Source: Bradyrhizobium barranii subsp. barranii
Lineage (GTDB): Bacteria > Pseudomonadota > Alphaproteobacteria > Rhizobiales > Xanthobacteraceae
DNA length: 64,000 nt
Assembly: GCF_017565645.3 (NCBI RefSeq)
Contig: NZ_CP086136.1
Location: 5,563,501-5,627,500, forward strand
Direction of reading: 5' to 3'
Made by a program: the position numbers and the translations under genes. The notes below the pieces were generated by a model that did no database searches, was not told the origin of the DNA, and saw only the letters and a list, made by a program, of their open reading frames with translations. Numbering within the stretch: the stretch's first letter is position 1; each line of letters opens with the position of its first letter. Shown here one piece after another: positions 54,856 to 63,568 of this stretch.

Positions 54856-55503
54856 ATGAAGATCGGCATTCCCGTCTACGACGGCGTCGACATGCTCGAC
54901 GTCGCCGGTCCCTTCGAAATGTTCGACTGGGCCGACTTCGACGTCGAGATCGTCGCGGCAAAGTCGGGAATGAAACGGTTTCGCAACCGGGGATTTCCGT
55001 TCGAGGTCGCAAAATCCTTCGCGGAATGCACCCAGTATGATGCGGTCTGGATTCCCGGCGGCGATCCAGACGCGCTCACCGAGATCATCAACGATCCGCA
55101 CCGGACCTACGTCCAGTTTCTGACCGGGCAGGCCGCCGGTGCGAAGTACATGTGCTCGGTCTGCGAGGGAGCGATGCTGTTCGCGGCATCGGGTCTTCTC
55201 GACGACCACTGGGCGACGACGCACTGGGCTTTCCTGGAATGCTTCCCGACGCTGTTTCCGAAGGTGAAGGTTGCCGACGGACATCCGCGTTTCGTGCTGG
55301 ATCGCAATCGCCTGACCGGAGGCGGAATATCCGCGGGCCTCGACGAGGCCCTGATGTTGATCACGCTGCTCGGAGGCACGGAGCTGGCGCGTGAGGTTCA
55401 GCAGAACACCCAATACTATCCGGAGCCGCCCGTCCGCAGCGCGATTCCCGCGGCACCGCAGTGCCCTCTCCCAGGCGTCAAGCCACCGGGGGCGTCGCAA
55501 TAG
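54856..55503 (+). CDS. DJ-1/PfpI-family protein
   Basis: A 215-residue glutamine-amidotransferase-like fold: IPVYDGVDMLDVAGPFEMFD (conserved Glu), then YDAVWIPGGDPDALTEII and the nucleophile elbow KYMCSVCEGAMLFAASG. AGGGAGGA lies ten bases before ATG 54856, which supports an independent start although the upstream frame is open and fused. The C-terminus has a proline-rich tail. In isonitrile-hydratase-like members the elbow Cys is catalytic. The substrate is unknown. Confidence 0.82.
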   Translation: MKIGIPVYDGVDMLDVAGPFEMFDWADFDVEIVAAKSGMKRFRNRGFPFEVAKSFAECTQYDAVWIPGGDPDALTEIINDPHRTYVQFLTGQAAGAKYMCSVCEGAMLFAASGLLDDHWATTHWAFLECFPTLFPKVKVADGHPRFVLDRNRLTGGGISAGLDEALMLITLLGGTELAREVQQNTQYYPEPPVRSAIPAAPQCPLPGVKPPGASQ

Positions 55504-55618
55504 GTCCGGCCGACCGAATGCATCATCTAACTATCTGATATGTTGATACTTCAATCGGCCGCGTCGACTGCCGGGTTCAACTCATGGAACCGTTTCGTTG
55601 CTTGCGCGTTGTCTCCGC

Positions 55619-55810
55619 ATGACCGAAGACCTTTCCTTCCGACGCAAACCCCTGACCCCTGAGCAGCGCCAGGCTCGTGATGCCGCACGCCGGATCGAGG
55701 CCGAAAAGGCCATGCGCGATCACGAAGAGGCCCAGAAGGCGTTTTACGCCAATAAGGAACGGCTGAGGGCCGAGCGGCTCGCGCGCGAAGCGGCCGAGGC
55801 GAAGGGCTGA
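55619..55810 (+). CDS. Small highly charged helical protein (63 aa)
   Basis: MTEDLSFRRKPLTPEQRQAR, then a long Arg/Glu/Ala helix (KAMRDHEEAQKAFYANKERL). This is a common Bradyrhizobium small protein, probably coiled-coil. The function is unknown. Confidence 0.65.
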   Translation: MTEDLSFRRKPLTPEQRQARDAARRIEAEKAMRDHEEAQKAFYANKERLRAERLAREAAEAKG

Positions 55811-55868
55811 CCGAACGCGGTCTCCGCCCACAATCTTCTGAGGCGATCTCCCAACCGGAGACCGGCAG

Positions 55869-56093
55869 CTAATGCCGATTGGACATTCCCGTTGCGCTCA
55901 AAGCCAGCTTGAGCGCCTGGACGGCGCCGGCGAACGCGCCGCGGGGCGCTTGCGCCTCGATCGCCTCGGCCGCGATGCGACAATCGTCGGCGACCTTGAG
56001 CAACCCGCTTCGCGCGAGATCCATGGTGGAGAGGGCGGCCTGCTCCAGGCAGACCCGTTCAAGCCGTCGAAACTCCCGCAGCTCTTTGTTCAT
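55869..56093 (-). CDS. Small helical hypothetical protein (74 aa)
   Basis: MNKELREFRRLERVCLEQAA followed by LARSGLLKVADDCRIAAEAI. All-helical, widespread in rhizobia as an unknown. The start is chosen at MNKELREF; the upstream extension is not plausible. Confidence 0.6.
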   Translation of the reverse strand: MNKELREFRRLERVCLEQAALSTMDLARSGLLKVADDCRIAAEAIEAQAPRGAFAGAVQALKLALSATGMSNRH

Positions 56094-56358
56094 GCGCCAG
56101 CTCTCGATGTCCCCCGGCCCATCCGGCCGCCGAGTCTGCTTAACGGACGGTAAACATCTCTGCCTAGCCGATTTGGCTGGCGCGGCGCTGGTGCGGCGTG
56201 CCGTGCCCACGCCCGGGCTGCGGTGCACCACCGCGCAGGCTTGACGGCCTCTGCCTTCCGGGAGGAAGATTCAAATGATCCTAAACTGACGAGAACCACG
56301 GAGACGTTCGCTCCCAGCCAGTCCGATTCTCCTCAGCGAAAACGCATTGGAGCTGACC

Positions 56359-56679
56359 ATGACCACGTTCGACAAGCGCGAGCAGGGCTTTGAGGCCAAA
56401 TTCGCCCACGACGAGGAATTCATGTTCAAGGCCACGGCCCGGTCCAACAAGCTGCTCGGGCTCTGGGCCGCGGGCCAGCTCGGGCTCAGCGGCGACGCCG
56501 CGGCAAGCTACGCAACGGCGCTGGTGACAGACAATCTGGAGAGCCAGAGCATCGACGATGTCGTGGGCAAGGTGTCCGGCGATCTTGCCGCCAAGGGCGT
56601 GGCGCGCGAGCAGGTCGCGCAGAAGCTTCAGGAGTGCCTGCACCAGGCGCTCGCGCAGCTCGAAGCAAGCAAACAATAA
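56359..56679 (+). CDS. F1-ATPase inhibitor zeta subunit (DUF1476)
   Basis: A 106-residue alphaproteobacterial zeta subunit. MTTFDKREQGFEAKFAHDEE is the inhibitory N-terminus, followed by FKATARSNKLLGLWAAGQLG and a four-helix bundle. It blocks ATP hydrolysis by F1F0 in a way similar to IF1. GGAG precedes the ATG at 56359. It is a chromosomal marker supporting the alphaproteobacterial assignment. Confidence 0.93.
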   Translation: MTTFDKREQGFEAKFAHDEEFMFKATARSNKLLGLWAAGQLGLSGDAAASYATALVTDNLESQSIDDVVGKVSGDLAAKGVAREQVAQKLQECLHQALAQLEASKQ

Positions 56680-56697
56680 GAAGGCCGGCCGTTGCCC

Positions 56698-57288
56698 TCA
56701 CTCGGCGTGCTTGCGCATTCCGGAGTCGCTGAGCCTGTCGACGTAGGCAATGCCGATCGCCGAGGCGATGAAGGTGATGTGGATCAGGACCTGCCACATC
56801 ACGCCGGTCTCGGTGAAGCCGGCGCGGTTCGAGCCGAGATTGCCGGCCTCGATGAAGGTGCGCAGCAGCGCGATCGAGGAGATGCCGATGATGGCCATGG
56901 CGAGCTTGATCTTCAGGACGCTCGCATTGACGTGGCCGAGCCATTCCGGCTCGTCGGGATGACCCTGGAGGTCGAGCCGCGAAACGAAGGTCTCGTAGCC
57001 GCCGACGATGACCATCACGAGCAGGTTGGAGATCATCACGACGTCGATCAGCGCCAGCACGCTCATCATGATCTGCTGTTCGGTGAGGTCGATCGCGTGC
57101 CAGGAAAGATGCCAGAGCTCCTTGAGGAACAGCACGATGTAGACGCATTGCGCCACGATCAGTCCGAGATAGAGCGGCAGTTGCAGCCAGCGCGAGCCGA
57201 AGATGATCATCGGCAGCAGGCCCAAACGCGGCAACGGCGGGCGGGGTTCGGTGCGCAGTTCGGACTCGGGTCCAGGCTCAACCGACAT
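56698..57288 (-). CDS. UPF0114 family membrane protein
   Basis: A 196-residue inner-membrane protein with four hydrophobic segments. Signatures are FGSRWLQLPLYLGLIVAQCV, LALIDVVMISNLLVMVIVGG and YETFVSRLD, then KLAMAIIGISSIALLRTFIE. The family is of unknown function. It is convergent with the zeta gene. Confidence 0.9.
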   Translation of the reverse strand: MSVEPGPESELRTEPRPPLPRLGLLPMIIFGSRWLQLPLYLGLIVAQCVYIVLFLKELWHLSWHAIDLTEQQIMMSVLALIDVVMISNLLVMVIVGGYETFVSRLDLQGHPDEPEWLGHVNASVLKIKLAMAIIGISSIALLRTFIEAGNLGSNRAGFTETGVMWQVLIHITFIASAIGIAYVDRLSDSGMRKHAE

Positions 57289-57450
57289 TCAGGCAGCATC
57301 CTCGCGAGCTGAGATGATCTCGCCTTCATGTAACCCGACAAGATGGCCGGTGGAAGACGGCCAAGCCGCTGGCTGCGGCCGGCAGATCGCGCAGTCTCGT
57401 GCTACCGTGCCGAACGGCCAAAGAGTCAGGGCTTGAATCGGGAGGCGGGG

Positions 57451-57741
57451 GTGTCTTGGAGCGGCTTCGGCAAAGGGCTCGGCGGCATCGCGGTCGCCGT
57501 CGCAATCGTGGTTGGCGCCGGTGGCGCGGAGGTCTCGGCGACGCCGCTGACGCCGTTTCGCTACGAGGCGCAGGCGCAACGTCATTGCCCGCACGATCAG
57601 GTGGTCTGGCTCGATTTCAGGAAAGGCATCTACTACGGCAAGGGCCAGAAGCGGTATGGCCAGGGTTTCGACGGCAGCTTCGTCTGCCTGAGCGAGGCCC
57701 GCGACAGCCTTTATCGCCGCTCGCTATTGGGCCTGCGCTGA
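57451..57741 (+). CDS. Secreted small protein (96 aa)
   Basis: GTG start with GGAGG upstream. The signal peptide (FGKGLGGIAVAVAIVVGAGG, then AEVSA) is followed by EAQAQRHCPHDQVVWLDFRK and GIYYGKGQKRYGQGFDGSFV. The core is a recognisable rhizobial DUF with WLDxxxGxYYxxGxxxYG and one Cys pair. It is probably periplasmic. Confidence 0.7.
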   Translation: MSWSGFGKGLGGIAVAVAIVVGAGGAEVSATPLTPFRYEAQAQRHCPHDQVVWLDFRKGIYYGKGQKRYGQGFDGSFVCLSEARDSLYRRSLLGLR

Positions 57742-57772
57742 GCAGCGCGTGATTCGGAGGTTTGGGGGACGG

Positions 57773-57901
57773 CTATTTCCGGTCCGGCAGCTTCACCGGC
57801 ACGTGCGGGGAGGTGCTGATCACCCGGGGACTTCCGTCAGGATAGGTGCGGTCGCCGCGGATCAGCGATTCCAGAACCAGAAAAAATTTCTCAGCAAGCA
57901 T
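57773..57901 (-). CDS. Small conserved peptide (42 aa)
   Basis: MLAEKFFLVLESLIRGDRTY then PDGSPRVISTSPHVPVKLPD. I recognise it as a frequent short Bradyrhizobium ORF. The function is unknown. Confidence 0.6.
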   Translation of the reverse strand: MLAEKFFLVLESLIRGDRTYPDGSPRVISTSPHVPVKLPDRK

Positions 57902-58057
57902 TTGCGTCACCCTCGTTGGTGATGGCCTCTTGAAATGAGTCGAGGCGCCGAACGCAGAAATTCAATCAACTAAACGGGAGCAGGGCAATACCGGACAGCG
58001 CTGTATGCTGCATCGCGGTGTAGTTGTGGTTAGAAAGAAGGAGACTGGTGGTGGTGC

Positions 58058-58156
58058 TCAGGCGAAGGCCAGTGCCACGAGGCTCGAGCAGAGAAGAAAC
58101 AAGCCGCCGGCGGTCAGTGCCAGGAAGCCATCGGATACGAAGTCATGGTTGCGCAT
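58058..58156 (-). CDS. Small membrane peptide (32 aa)
   Basis: MRNHDFVSDGFLALTAGGLF followed by LLCSSLVALAFA, one hydrophobic helix. Unknown. Confidence 0.45.
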   Translation of the reverse strand: MRNHDFVSDGFLALTAGGLFLLCSSLVALAFA

Positions 58157-58259
58157 GGGACACCTGCCGCTCTCGTGTTCGATGCTCAGTCGGATCGATT
58201 AAGATTGTCCGAACGTGCCGTCTTGAAAGAGGTGATCCTTGCCGTCCGCGCGAATGCCC

Positions 58260-58352
58260 TCAGGCCCTCGTGCGGTAACCTTCAAACGCATGGGCCAGGA
58301 AGATCCCCGCGCTTACCAGACCCATCAGTGCCGAAACCGTCTCGATCATCAT
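58260..58352 (-). CDS. Small membrane peptide (30 aa)
   Basis: MMIETVSALMGLVSAGIFLA followed by HAFEGYRTRA, one hydrophobic helix with a basic tail. The gap to rlpA, 58353-58705, has no other supported feature. Confidence 0.5.
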   Translation of the reverse strand: MMIETVSALMGLVSAGIFLAHAFEGYRTRA

Positions 58353-58705
58353 GAAATTCCAGTTCGCCCCTGCAACCGAGAAAACGCGTGCGGCCTTGCA
58401 CAGTCAAAAGAATTCCAGTGAGCCACAAGACAATGGGGGTGGAGTGAGGATTTGGCGCAACAGAATGTCCAGGAGTGGCACAGAGCAGGGTGCCTGCGCT
58501 CCGTAGATCAACGGGGAGAAGCGAACGCCCCGTTTACCATCCCGGCGTGAACGCTGTGGGCTCCCCATTTCCGCCGTGTTCGGGTTGCGTTATCCTTACT
58601 GCTTCCGACGCGGTGGTGGGCCGCCTAGGATTTTGGGACCGGACAGCGCTCCCCCGTAGCCAAAGCGGGTTGGGTACGCCTCCGGCGAAGTGGTATTTGG
58701 GGCGC

Positions 58706-59632
58706 ATGGGGATCCGACGGTCAGATTCGGTTTTGCGGGCCGCACGCGGTGTTGCGGCGGTCGCGACCTGCCTCGCGCTCGCCAATTGCGCCTCCTCGAA
58801 CAAGTTCGCCAGCCGGGTCGATCCGAAATACGGCGTGTCCTCGAGCCCGCGGGTCGTGGCGTTTGGGGATCCGGTTCCGAAAGGCGGCGGCACCTACCGC
58901 GTCGGCAAGCCCTATGTTGTGGGCGGCCGGACCTACGTGCCGGAGGAGGACGTCAACTACCGCGCCGAGGGTATGGCGTCCTGGTACGGCGACGATTTCC
59001 ACGGCCGCCTGACCGCCAATGGCGAAGTGTTCGACATGACCTCGCTGACAGCGGCGCATCCGACCCTGCCGATGCCGTCCTATGCGCGGGTGACCAATGT
59101 CTCGAACGGCAAATCGCTGATCGTGCGCGTCAACGACCGCGGGCCCTATCACGGCAACCGGCTGATCGACGTCTCGAACAAAGCCGCTGAACTCCTTGAA
59201 TTCAAAGGCAATGGCGTCGCCAAGGTCCGTGTCGAATACGTTGGCCGGGCGCCGCTGGAAGGCTCCGACGATCGCCAGCTGATGGCGACCCTGCGTACCG
59301 GGATCCCGGCGCCGTCGCCCTCGATGGTACGGGTCGCCTCGGCAAGGCCCTTCGTGCCGGAGCTGCCATCGTCGAACCGCGGCGCCATTCGCGGCGAGGT
59401 TCCGACGCCGGAAGGGCGGCCCTACAATCTCGGCCACACCTCCGCCGACATGGCGTCGCTCAACGCGACCTCGGAGATGTCGGCCTCGAGCCGGGGCCGG
59501 GGCCGGGCGCTCCAGAACGCGCGCGCCGTGTCCTATGACGAGGATGGCCGCTACGCGACCGAGAACGCTCCGTCATCGGCCGACGGCGCCGCCGAGGCCC
59601 GCAGCATCCTGAGCGGCCGCGGCCTCTACTAA
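58706..59632 (+). CDS. rlpA: RlpA-family septal ring lytic transglycosylase lipoprotein
   Basis: 308 residues from ATG 58706. The signal peptide ends in the lipobox LANC (ATCLALANCASSNKF). The double-psi beta barrel shows EGMASWYGDDFHGRLTANGE, with the catalytic Asp in MASWYGDDFHG, and RVNDRGPYHGNRLIDVSNKA. The C-terminus is Ser/Arg-rich and has no SPOR domain. It acts in the periplasm on denuded peptidoglycan at the division site. A longer frame to 58475 is not supported. Confidence 0.9.
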   Translation: MGIRRSDSVLRAARGVAAVATCLALANCASSNKFASRVDPKYGVSSSPRVVAFGDPVPKGGGTYRVGKPYVVGGRTYVPEEDVNYRAEGMASWYGDDFHGRLTANGEVFDMTSLTAAHPTLPMPSYARVTNVSNGKSLIVRVNDRGPYHGNRLIDVSNKAAELLEFKGNGVAKVRVEYVGRAPLEGSDDRQLMATLRTGIPAPSPSMVRVASARPFVPELPSSNRGAIRGEVPTPEGRPYNLGHTSADMASLNATSEMSASSRGRGRALQNARAVSYDEDGRYATENAPSSADGAAEARSILSGRGLY

Positions 59633-59698
59633 GCAGGTACCAAGCCGGCAAATCCGGCGAGCGACGTAGCGCCGCTGACACGTCGTCGCGCTCAGGGA

Positions 59699-60399
59699 TC
59701 AGAATGGGATGCGCGCGCGTCCCGTGAACGTCCAGATCTGCGTGTTGCTGCCGATGCCGCCGAGTTCGGCGCCGAAGCCGACCGTGGTGCCGCCCGCCAG
59801 CCTTGCGCCGATGCCGCCCGTGACGCGGGCTGACCAGCCCTGGAGCAATGGTGTCGAAGCGAGCGGGATGCCGCCCGCAGCAACGATCGCGGCCGCATCG
59901 TCCTGCGTGAAGTAATAGTCGGCAAAGACGCCGGCATAGGGGACCAGCAGCACGCTATCGAGCCACGGCACGGGATAGGAGACCCTGTTGCCGGCAGACG
60001 CGCGGCCGCTCGAGAAGGTGCGGGCCGCCTGCTGGGTGCCGAGCGAGTCGACATAGGCGTTTTCCCACTCCCAGATCGCGTAGACCTTGGCCGACGGTTC
60101 GATATTGAAATTGGCCCAGCTGTAGCTGCCGGTGAAGCCGGTCGCGAATATCCAGCGATTGCCGTTGAAGTTGCCTTGCGCCGTGCCGGCGGTGCCGTCA
60201 TAGCCGATGCCGGAATAGGTCACGGCCACGTCGTAACGCAGCGTCGGGATGATCTTCCAGCCGAGATAGGCGCCGACGGTCCAGCCGTCGCCCTTCAGCT
60301 TTCCGTTGATGTCGGTCTGGGTGTAGCTGAAGTTCTCATAGCCGCCGGTCACACCGACCAGCAAATTGGGTCTCGCCCGGTAGGTCAGTCCGGACAGCA
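59699..60399 (-). pseudogene. Autotransporter-type outer-membrane barrel, 3' part
   Basis: It encodes the C-terminal 230 residues of a beta-barrel domain, with alternating strands LLSGLTYRARPNLLVGVTGG, KGDGWTVGAYLGWKIIPTLR and the terminal strand ending in Phe (TFTGRARIPF), the signature for Bam-dependent insertion. Joined across IS66 copy 3 to 63569-64000 it is continuous. It is disrupted as found. Confidence 0.85.
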
Positions 60400-60496
60400 G
60401 GTTGATCGATAGCGGTACGACGACCCCACCTCGTTTAGGTGGACGGGATGAGCGAGACTCGCGCGTGGATTTGACAACGCGAGGGACGCTCGTTCC

Positions 60497-60919
60497 ATGC
60501 ATCAAGACAGACATCAAGACGGGCATGATGCCGCCTCCTATCAGCGGATCGAGGTGATCACAGGGGAGAGGCGACGGCGCAGTTGGAGCGATGCGGAGAA
60601 GGCGCGGATCGTGGCCGAGAGTGCCGATCCGGAGACGAGCATTTCCGAGGTGGCTCGACGCAACGGGGTGAACCGGGGACTGCTCAGTGTGTGGCGGCGC
60701 CAGGCGCGGCTCGCGTCGAGCGAAGCGCCGCAGTTCGTGCAAGTCAGGCTCGAGGCCGCCGTCGAGGCGCAGCCGAACGCGATCGATAAGGCGCATGTTC
60801 TGACGGATCCGGCCGAGCGGATCGAGGTGATGATCGCGGGCGCGACGGTGCGCGTGCCCGTCGGCGTCGACGCCGCGACGCTGGAGCGCGTGCTGGCGGC
60901 GGTGAGATCGACGCGATGA
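60497..60919 (+). CDS. tnpA: IS66 accessory protein TnpA, copy 3
   Basis: A 140-residue helix-turn-helix protein identical to the other copies. Confidence 0.92.
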   Translation: MHQDRHQDGHDAASYQRIEVITGERRRRSWSDAEKARIVAESADPETSISEVARRNGVNRGLLSVWRRQARLASSEAPQFVQVRLEAAVEAQPNAIDKAHVLTDPAERIEVMIAGATVRVPVGVDAATLERVLAAVRSTR

Positions 60920-61272
60920 TCTCTTTCGGTCCAATGGTCCGTGTGTTCGTCGCGACGCAGCCGATTGACTTTCGTAAAGGCGTTCATGGCCTTGTCGCGC
61001 TGGTAGCGGAGGGATTAGGCGGCAAGCCCTACAGCGGTGACGTTTATGTCTTCCGATCGAAGCGATCGGATCGTTTGAAGCTACTGGTTTTTGACGGCTC
61101 GGGAATGGTTCTAGCGACGAAGTGGCTGGAGAATGGGGGCTTTGCCTGGCCACCTGTTCGCGAGGGTACGATGCCGGTGACGGGGGCGCAACTGGCGATG
61201 CTGATTGAAGGTCTTGCGGAGTGGTCGCGTGTGGTCCCGAAGGTGACGAAGCGGCCGACGAAGGTTGCCTGA
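60916..61272 (+). CDS. tnpB: IS66 accessory protein TnpB, copy 3
   Basis: A 118-residue protein identical to the other copies, overlapping tnpA by four bases. Confidence 0.93.
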   Translation: MISFGPMVRVFVATQPIDFRKGVHGLVALVAEGLGGKPYSGDVYVFRSKRSDRLKLLVFDGSGMVLATKWLENGGFAWPPVREGTMPVTGAQLAMLIEGLAEWSRVVPKVTKRPTKVA

Positions 61273-61322
61273 AGCGTCTTGTTTTGCTGGCGATTGCGAG
61301 TGCGTTCGTGTAGCTCTGCGAT

Positions 61323-62873
61323 ATGGCGCTTCGCCCCGAAGATCTCCCCTCTGACCCTGCGGCTCTTGCCGAGATGGTGCTGGCTTTCGAAGGCGAGAAC
61401 GATGATCTGCGCGCAGAGATCGCCACGTTGAAGAGCCTGATCTTCGGCGCACGATCGGAGCGCGCGGCGATCGTCTGCGCCGAACAGATCGCGTTTGATC
61501 TGGAACGGACCGCCGGCTCACAGCTCCCGGCCAATGACGACAAACCGGACGCGCCGCGGCCGGAGCGGCGCAAAGCGAAGCGCAACATCGGCGCGCTGCC
61601 GGCGCATCTGCCTCGGGTCGAGCGGGTGATCGAGCCGGCGTCCACGCTGTGCCCGTGCTGCACGGGTCAGATGCATCGGATCGGCGAGGAGAGCAGCGAA
61701 GCGCTCGATCGGGTTCCCGCGTGGCTGCGTGTGCTCCGCACGATCCGTCCAAAATACGCCTGCCGCTCCTGTGAGGGCCCGATTGTCCAGGCCCCGGCAC
61801 CGGCGCGGCTCGTCGAGGGCGGCATGGCAACGACGGCGCTGATCGCGCATATCGCCGCGGCCAAATATGCCTGGCAATCGACGCTCTATCGCCAGACGCA
61901 GATCCTGGCGGGTCAGGGTGTCGTCGTCGACCGTCAGACGCTGGCGCGCTGGATGGGGAGCGCGGCGTGGCTGGTCAGGGGCCTCTACGATCTGCAACTG
62001 AAGACTATGCACGGCTTCGAGCGGCTGTTCTGCGACGAGACGCCGATGCCAGTGCTCGATCCGGGACGCGGCCGCACGAGGATCTGCCAGTTCTGGGCGC
62101 ACGCGACGGACGATCGGGCGTGGAAGGGGCCGGCGCCGCCGGCGGTCGCCTACGTGTTCGCAGGTGGTCGCGGCAAAAAGGAGATCGTGGCGCAGTTAGC
62201 CGGCTTCGAAGGCGTGCTGCAAGTCGACGGCTATGCCGCCTACGCCTCGCTGGCGGGCGATGCGATGATGTCGGGCCAGATCCAGCTGGCGTATTGTCTC
62301 GTTCACGCGCGCCGCAACTTCGTGAGGGTGCACAAGACGACGAACTCACCCTTCGCCGCGGAGGTCATCGAGCGCATTGCGGCCGTCTACGCGATCGAGG
62401 AGAGGATCCGCGGTCTCGATGCTGGGGAACGCCGCGCGACGCGACAGGCCGAGACGAAGCCGCTGATGGAGGCGTTGAGGGCCCGTCTGATCGCGGTGAA
62501 GGACGGGATCTCCCGCCGCTCGACGCTCATCAAGGCGATCGACTACATGCTCGAACGCTGGCAGGGCCTGACGACGTTCCTGGATGACGGGCGGCTCGAG
62601 CCGGACACCAACACGGTCGAACGATCGATCAGGCCAATTGCGATCGGAAAAAAGAACTCGTTGTTCAGTGGTGACGAAGGCGGGGGCGAGACCTGGGCGA
62701 TACTCGCTTCGCTTCTTAACACAGCGAAATTGAATGGCCTCGACCCCGAGGCGTATCTCGTCGACGTTCTCGATCGCATGGTGAGCGGCGCCACGAAGAC
62801 CAACCAGCTTCACGAACTTCTGGCCTGGAACTGGAAGGCCGCACGCGAAGCCGAAAAGCGGGCCGTGGCATGA
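61323..62873 (+). CDS. tnpC: IS66 transposase TnpC, copy 3
   Basis: A 516-residue DDE transposase identical to the other copies, catalytic segments intact. Confidence 0.95.
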   Translation: MALRPEDLPSDPAALAEMVLAFEGENDDLRAEIATLKSLIFGARSERAAIVCAEQIAFDLERTAGSQLPANDDKPDAPRPERRKAKRNIGALPAHLPRVERVIEPASTLCPCCTGQMHRIGEESSEALDRVPAWLRVLRTIRPKYACRSCEGPIVQAPAPARLVEGGMATTALIAHIAAAKYAWQSTLYRQTQILAGQGVVVDRQTLARWMGSAAWLVRGLYDLQLKTMHGFERLFCDETPMPVLDPGRGRTRICQFWAHATDDRAWKGPAPPAVAYVFAGGRGKKEIVAQLAGFEGVLQVDGYAAYASLAGDAMMSGQIQLAYCLVHARRNFVRVHKTTNSPFAAEVIERIAAVYAIEERIRGLDAGERRATRQAETKPLMEALRARLIAVKDGISRRSTLIKAIDYMLERWQGLTTFLDDGRLEPDTNTVERSIRPIAIGKKNSLFSGDEGGGETWAILASLLNTAKLNGLDPEAYLVDVLDRMVSGATKTNQLHELLAWNWKAAREAEKRAVA

Positions 62874-63520
62874 CGAAGCCGAAGCAAGGGCGGGGAACGC
62901 GAAAAGCACGCAAGACGACGATGGCGGACTATGCCATGTCGTTCGAACGGCTCGGGCAATGGATCAGCAAGCGCGCCAGGTCGCCGACGCTTCGGCATCC
63001 GCGGGCGACGTCGCTCTCCATGCTCGATGGCGCGGTGGCCGCGGTCGTCGCCGGGCCGGTCTCGATGGCGTCCGAGGAATGGGTGTGCCCGCTCCTCGGC
63101 GTAGATCCCGACGCCTTCAATCACGACACCGAGGAGTTCTCGGCAATCGCCGCCACGCTGATGCGCCACAACGCTATCAGCGAGACGCTGTCGACGAGAC
63201 CGGAGAGCTTCGAGCCGCTGTTCGTGCGATCACCGGACGGCGAAGTCGACCCGCAGCCCTGGTGCATGGGCTTCTACGCCGTCATGAAGCTTCGGCTTCT
63301 CGTCTGGTCGCGGCTTCTCCCCCCGAATGGAACCGAACACCTTATGCTGCGGCCGATCTTGGTCCATTGCATCGACGACGCCGGTCGACCCTTGCTACCC
63401 CCGGCCCGGCGCACGCTGGGAACGCAGCCCATCATCCAAAACGCCTGGCGCAACATTCCAGCAACCGTCGAGGCCCTCCGGCAGTTCTGGATGCCTATAC
63501 GCTTCAAGCGCGGTGCGTAG
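62870..63520 (+). CDS. UPF0149-type passenger protein of IS66 copy 3
   Basis: A 216-residue product identical to those at 2219 and 21991. Confidence 0.75.
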   Translation: MTKPKQGRGTRKARKTTMADYAMSFERLGQWISKRARSPTLRHPRATSLSMLDGAVAAVVAGPVSMASEEWVCPLLGVDPDAFNHDTEEFSAIAATLMRHNAISETLSTRPESFEPLFVRSPDGEVDPQPWCMGFYAVMKLRLLVWSRLLPPNGTEHLMLRPILVHCIDDAGRPLLPPARRTLGTQPIIQNAWRNIPATVEALRQFWMPIRFKRGA

Positions 63521-63568
63521 GCCGTCCGCACCAAGTCCGTGGCTCCGTGGGCCTCTCGTACCGTTTAC

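Larger units (their letters stand above)
60408..63568 (+). mobile_element. IS66-family element, copy 3 (3161 bp)
   Basis: Inverted relative to copies 1 and 2. The 8-bp duplication GGTTGATC lies at 60400-60407 and 63569-63576. It splits the barrel gene. Inverted copies at 21943 and here could invert the roughly 38 kb between them. Confidence 0.95.

Noticed and set aside
59699..61663. 654-residue fusion ORF from IS66 into the barrel gene
   Set aside because: The N-terminal part is antisense to tnpC/tnpB/tnpA; only the barrel part is real.
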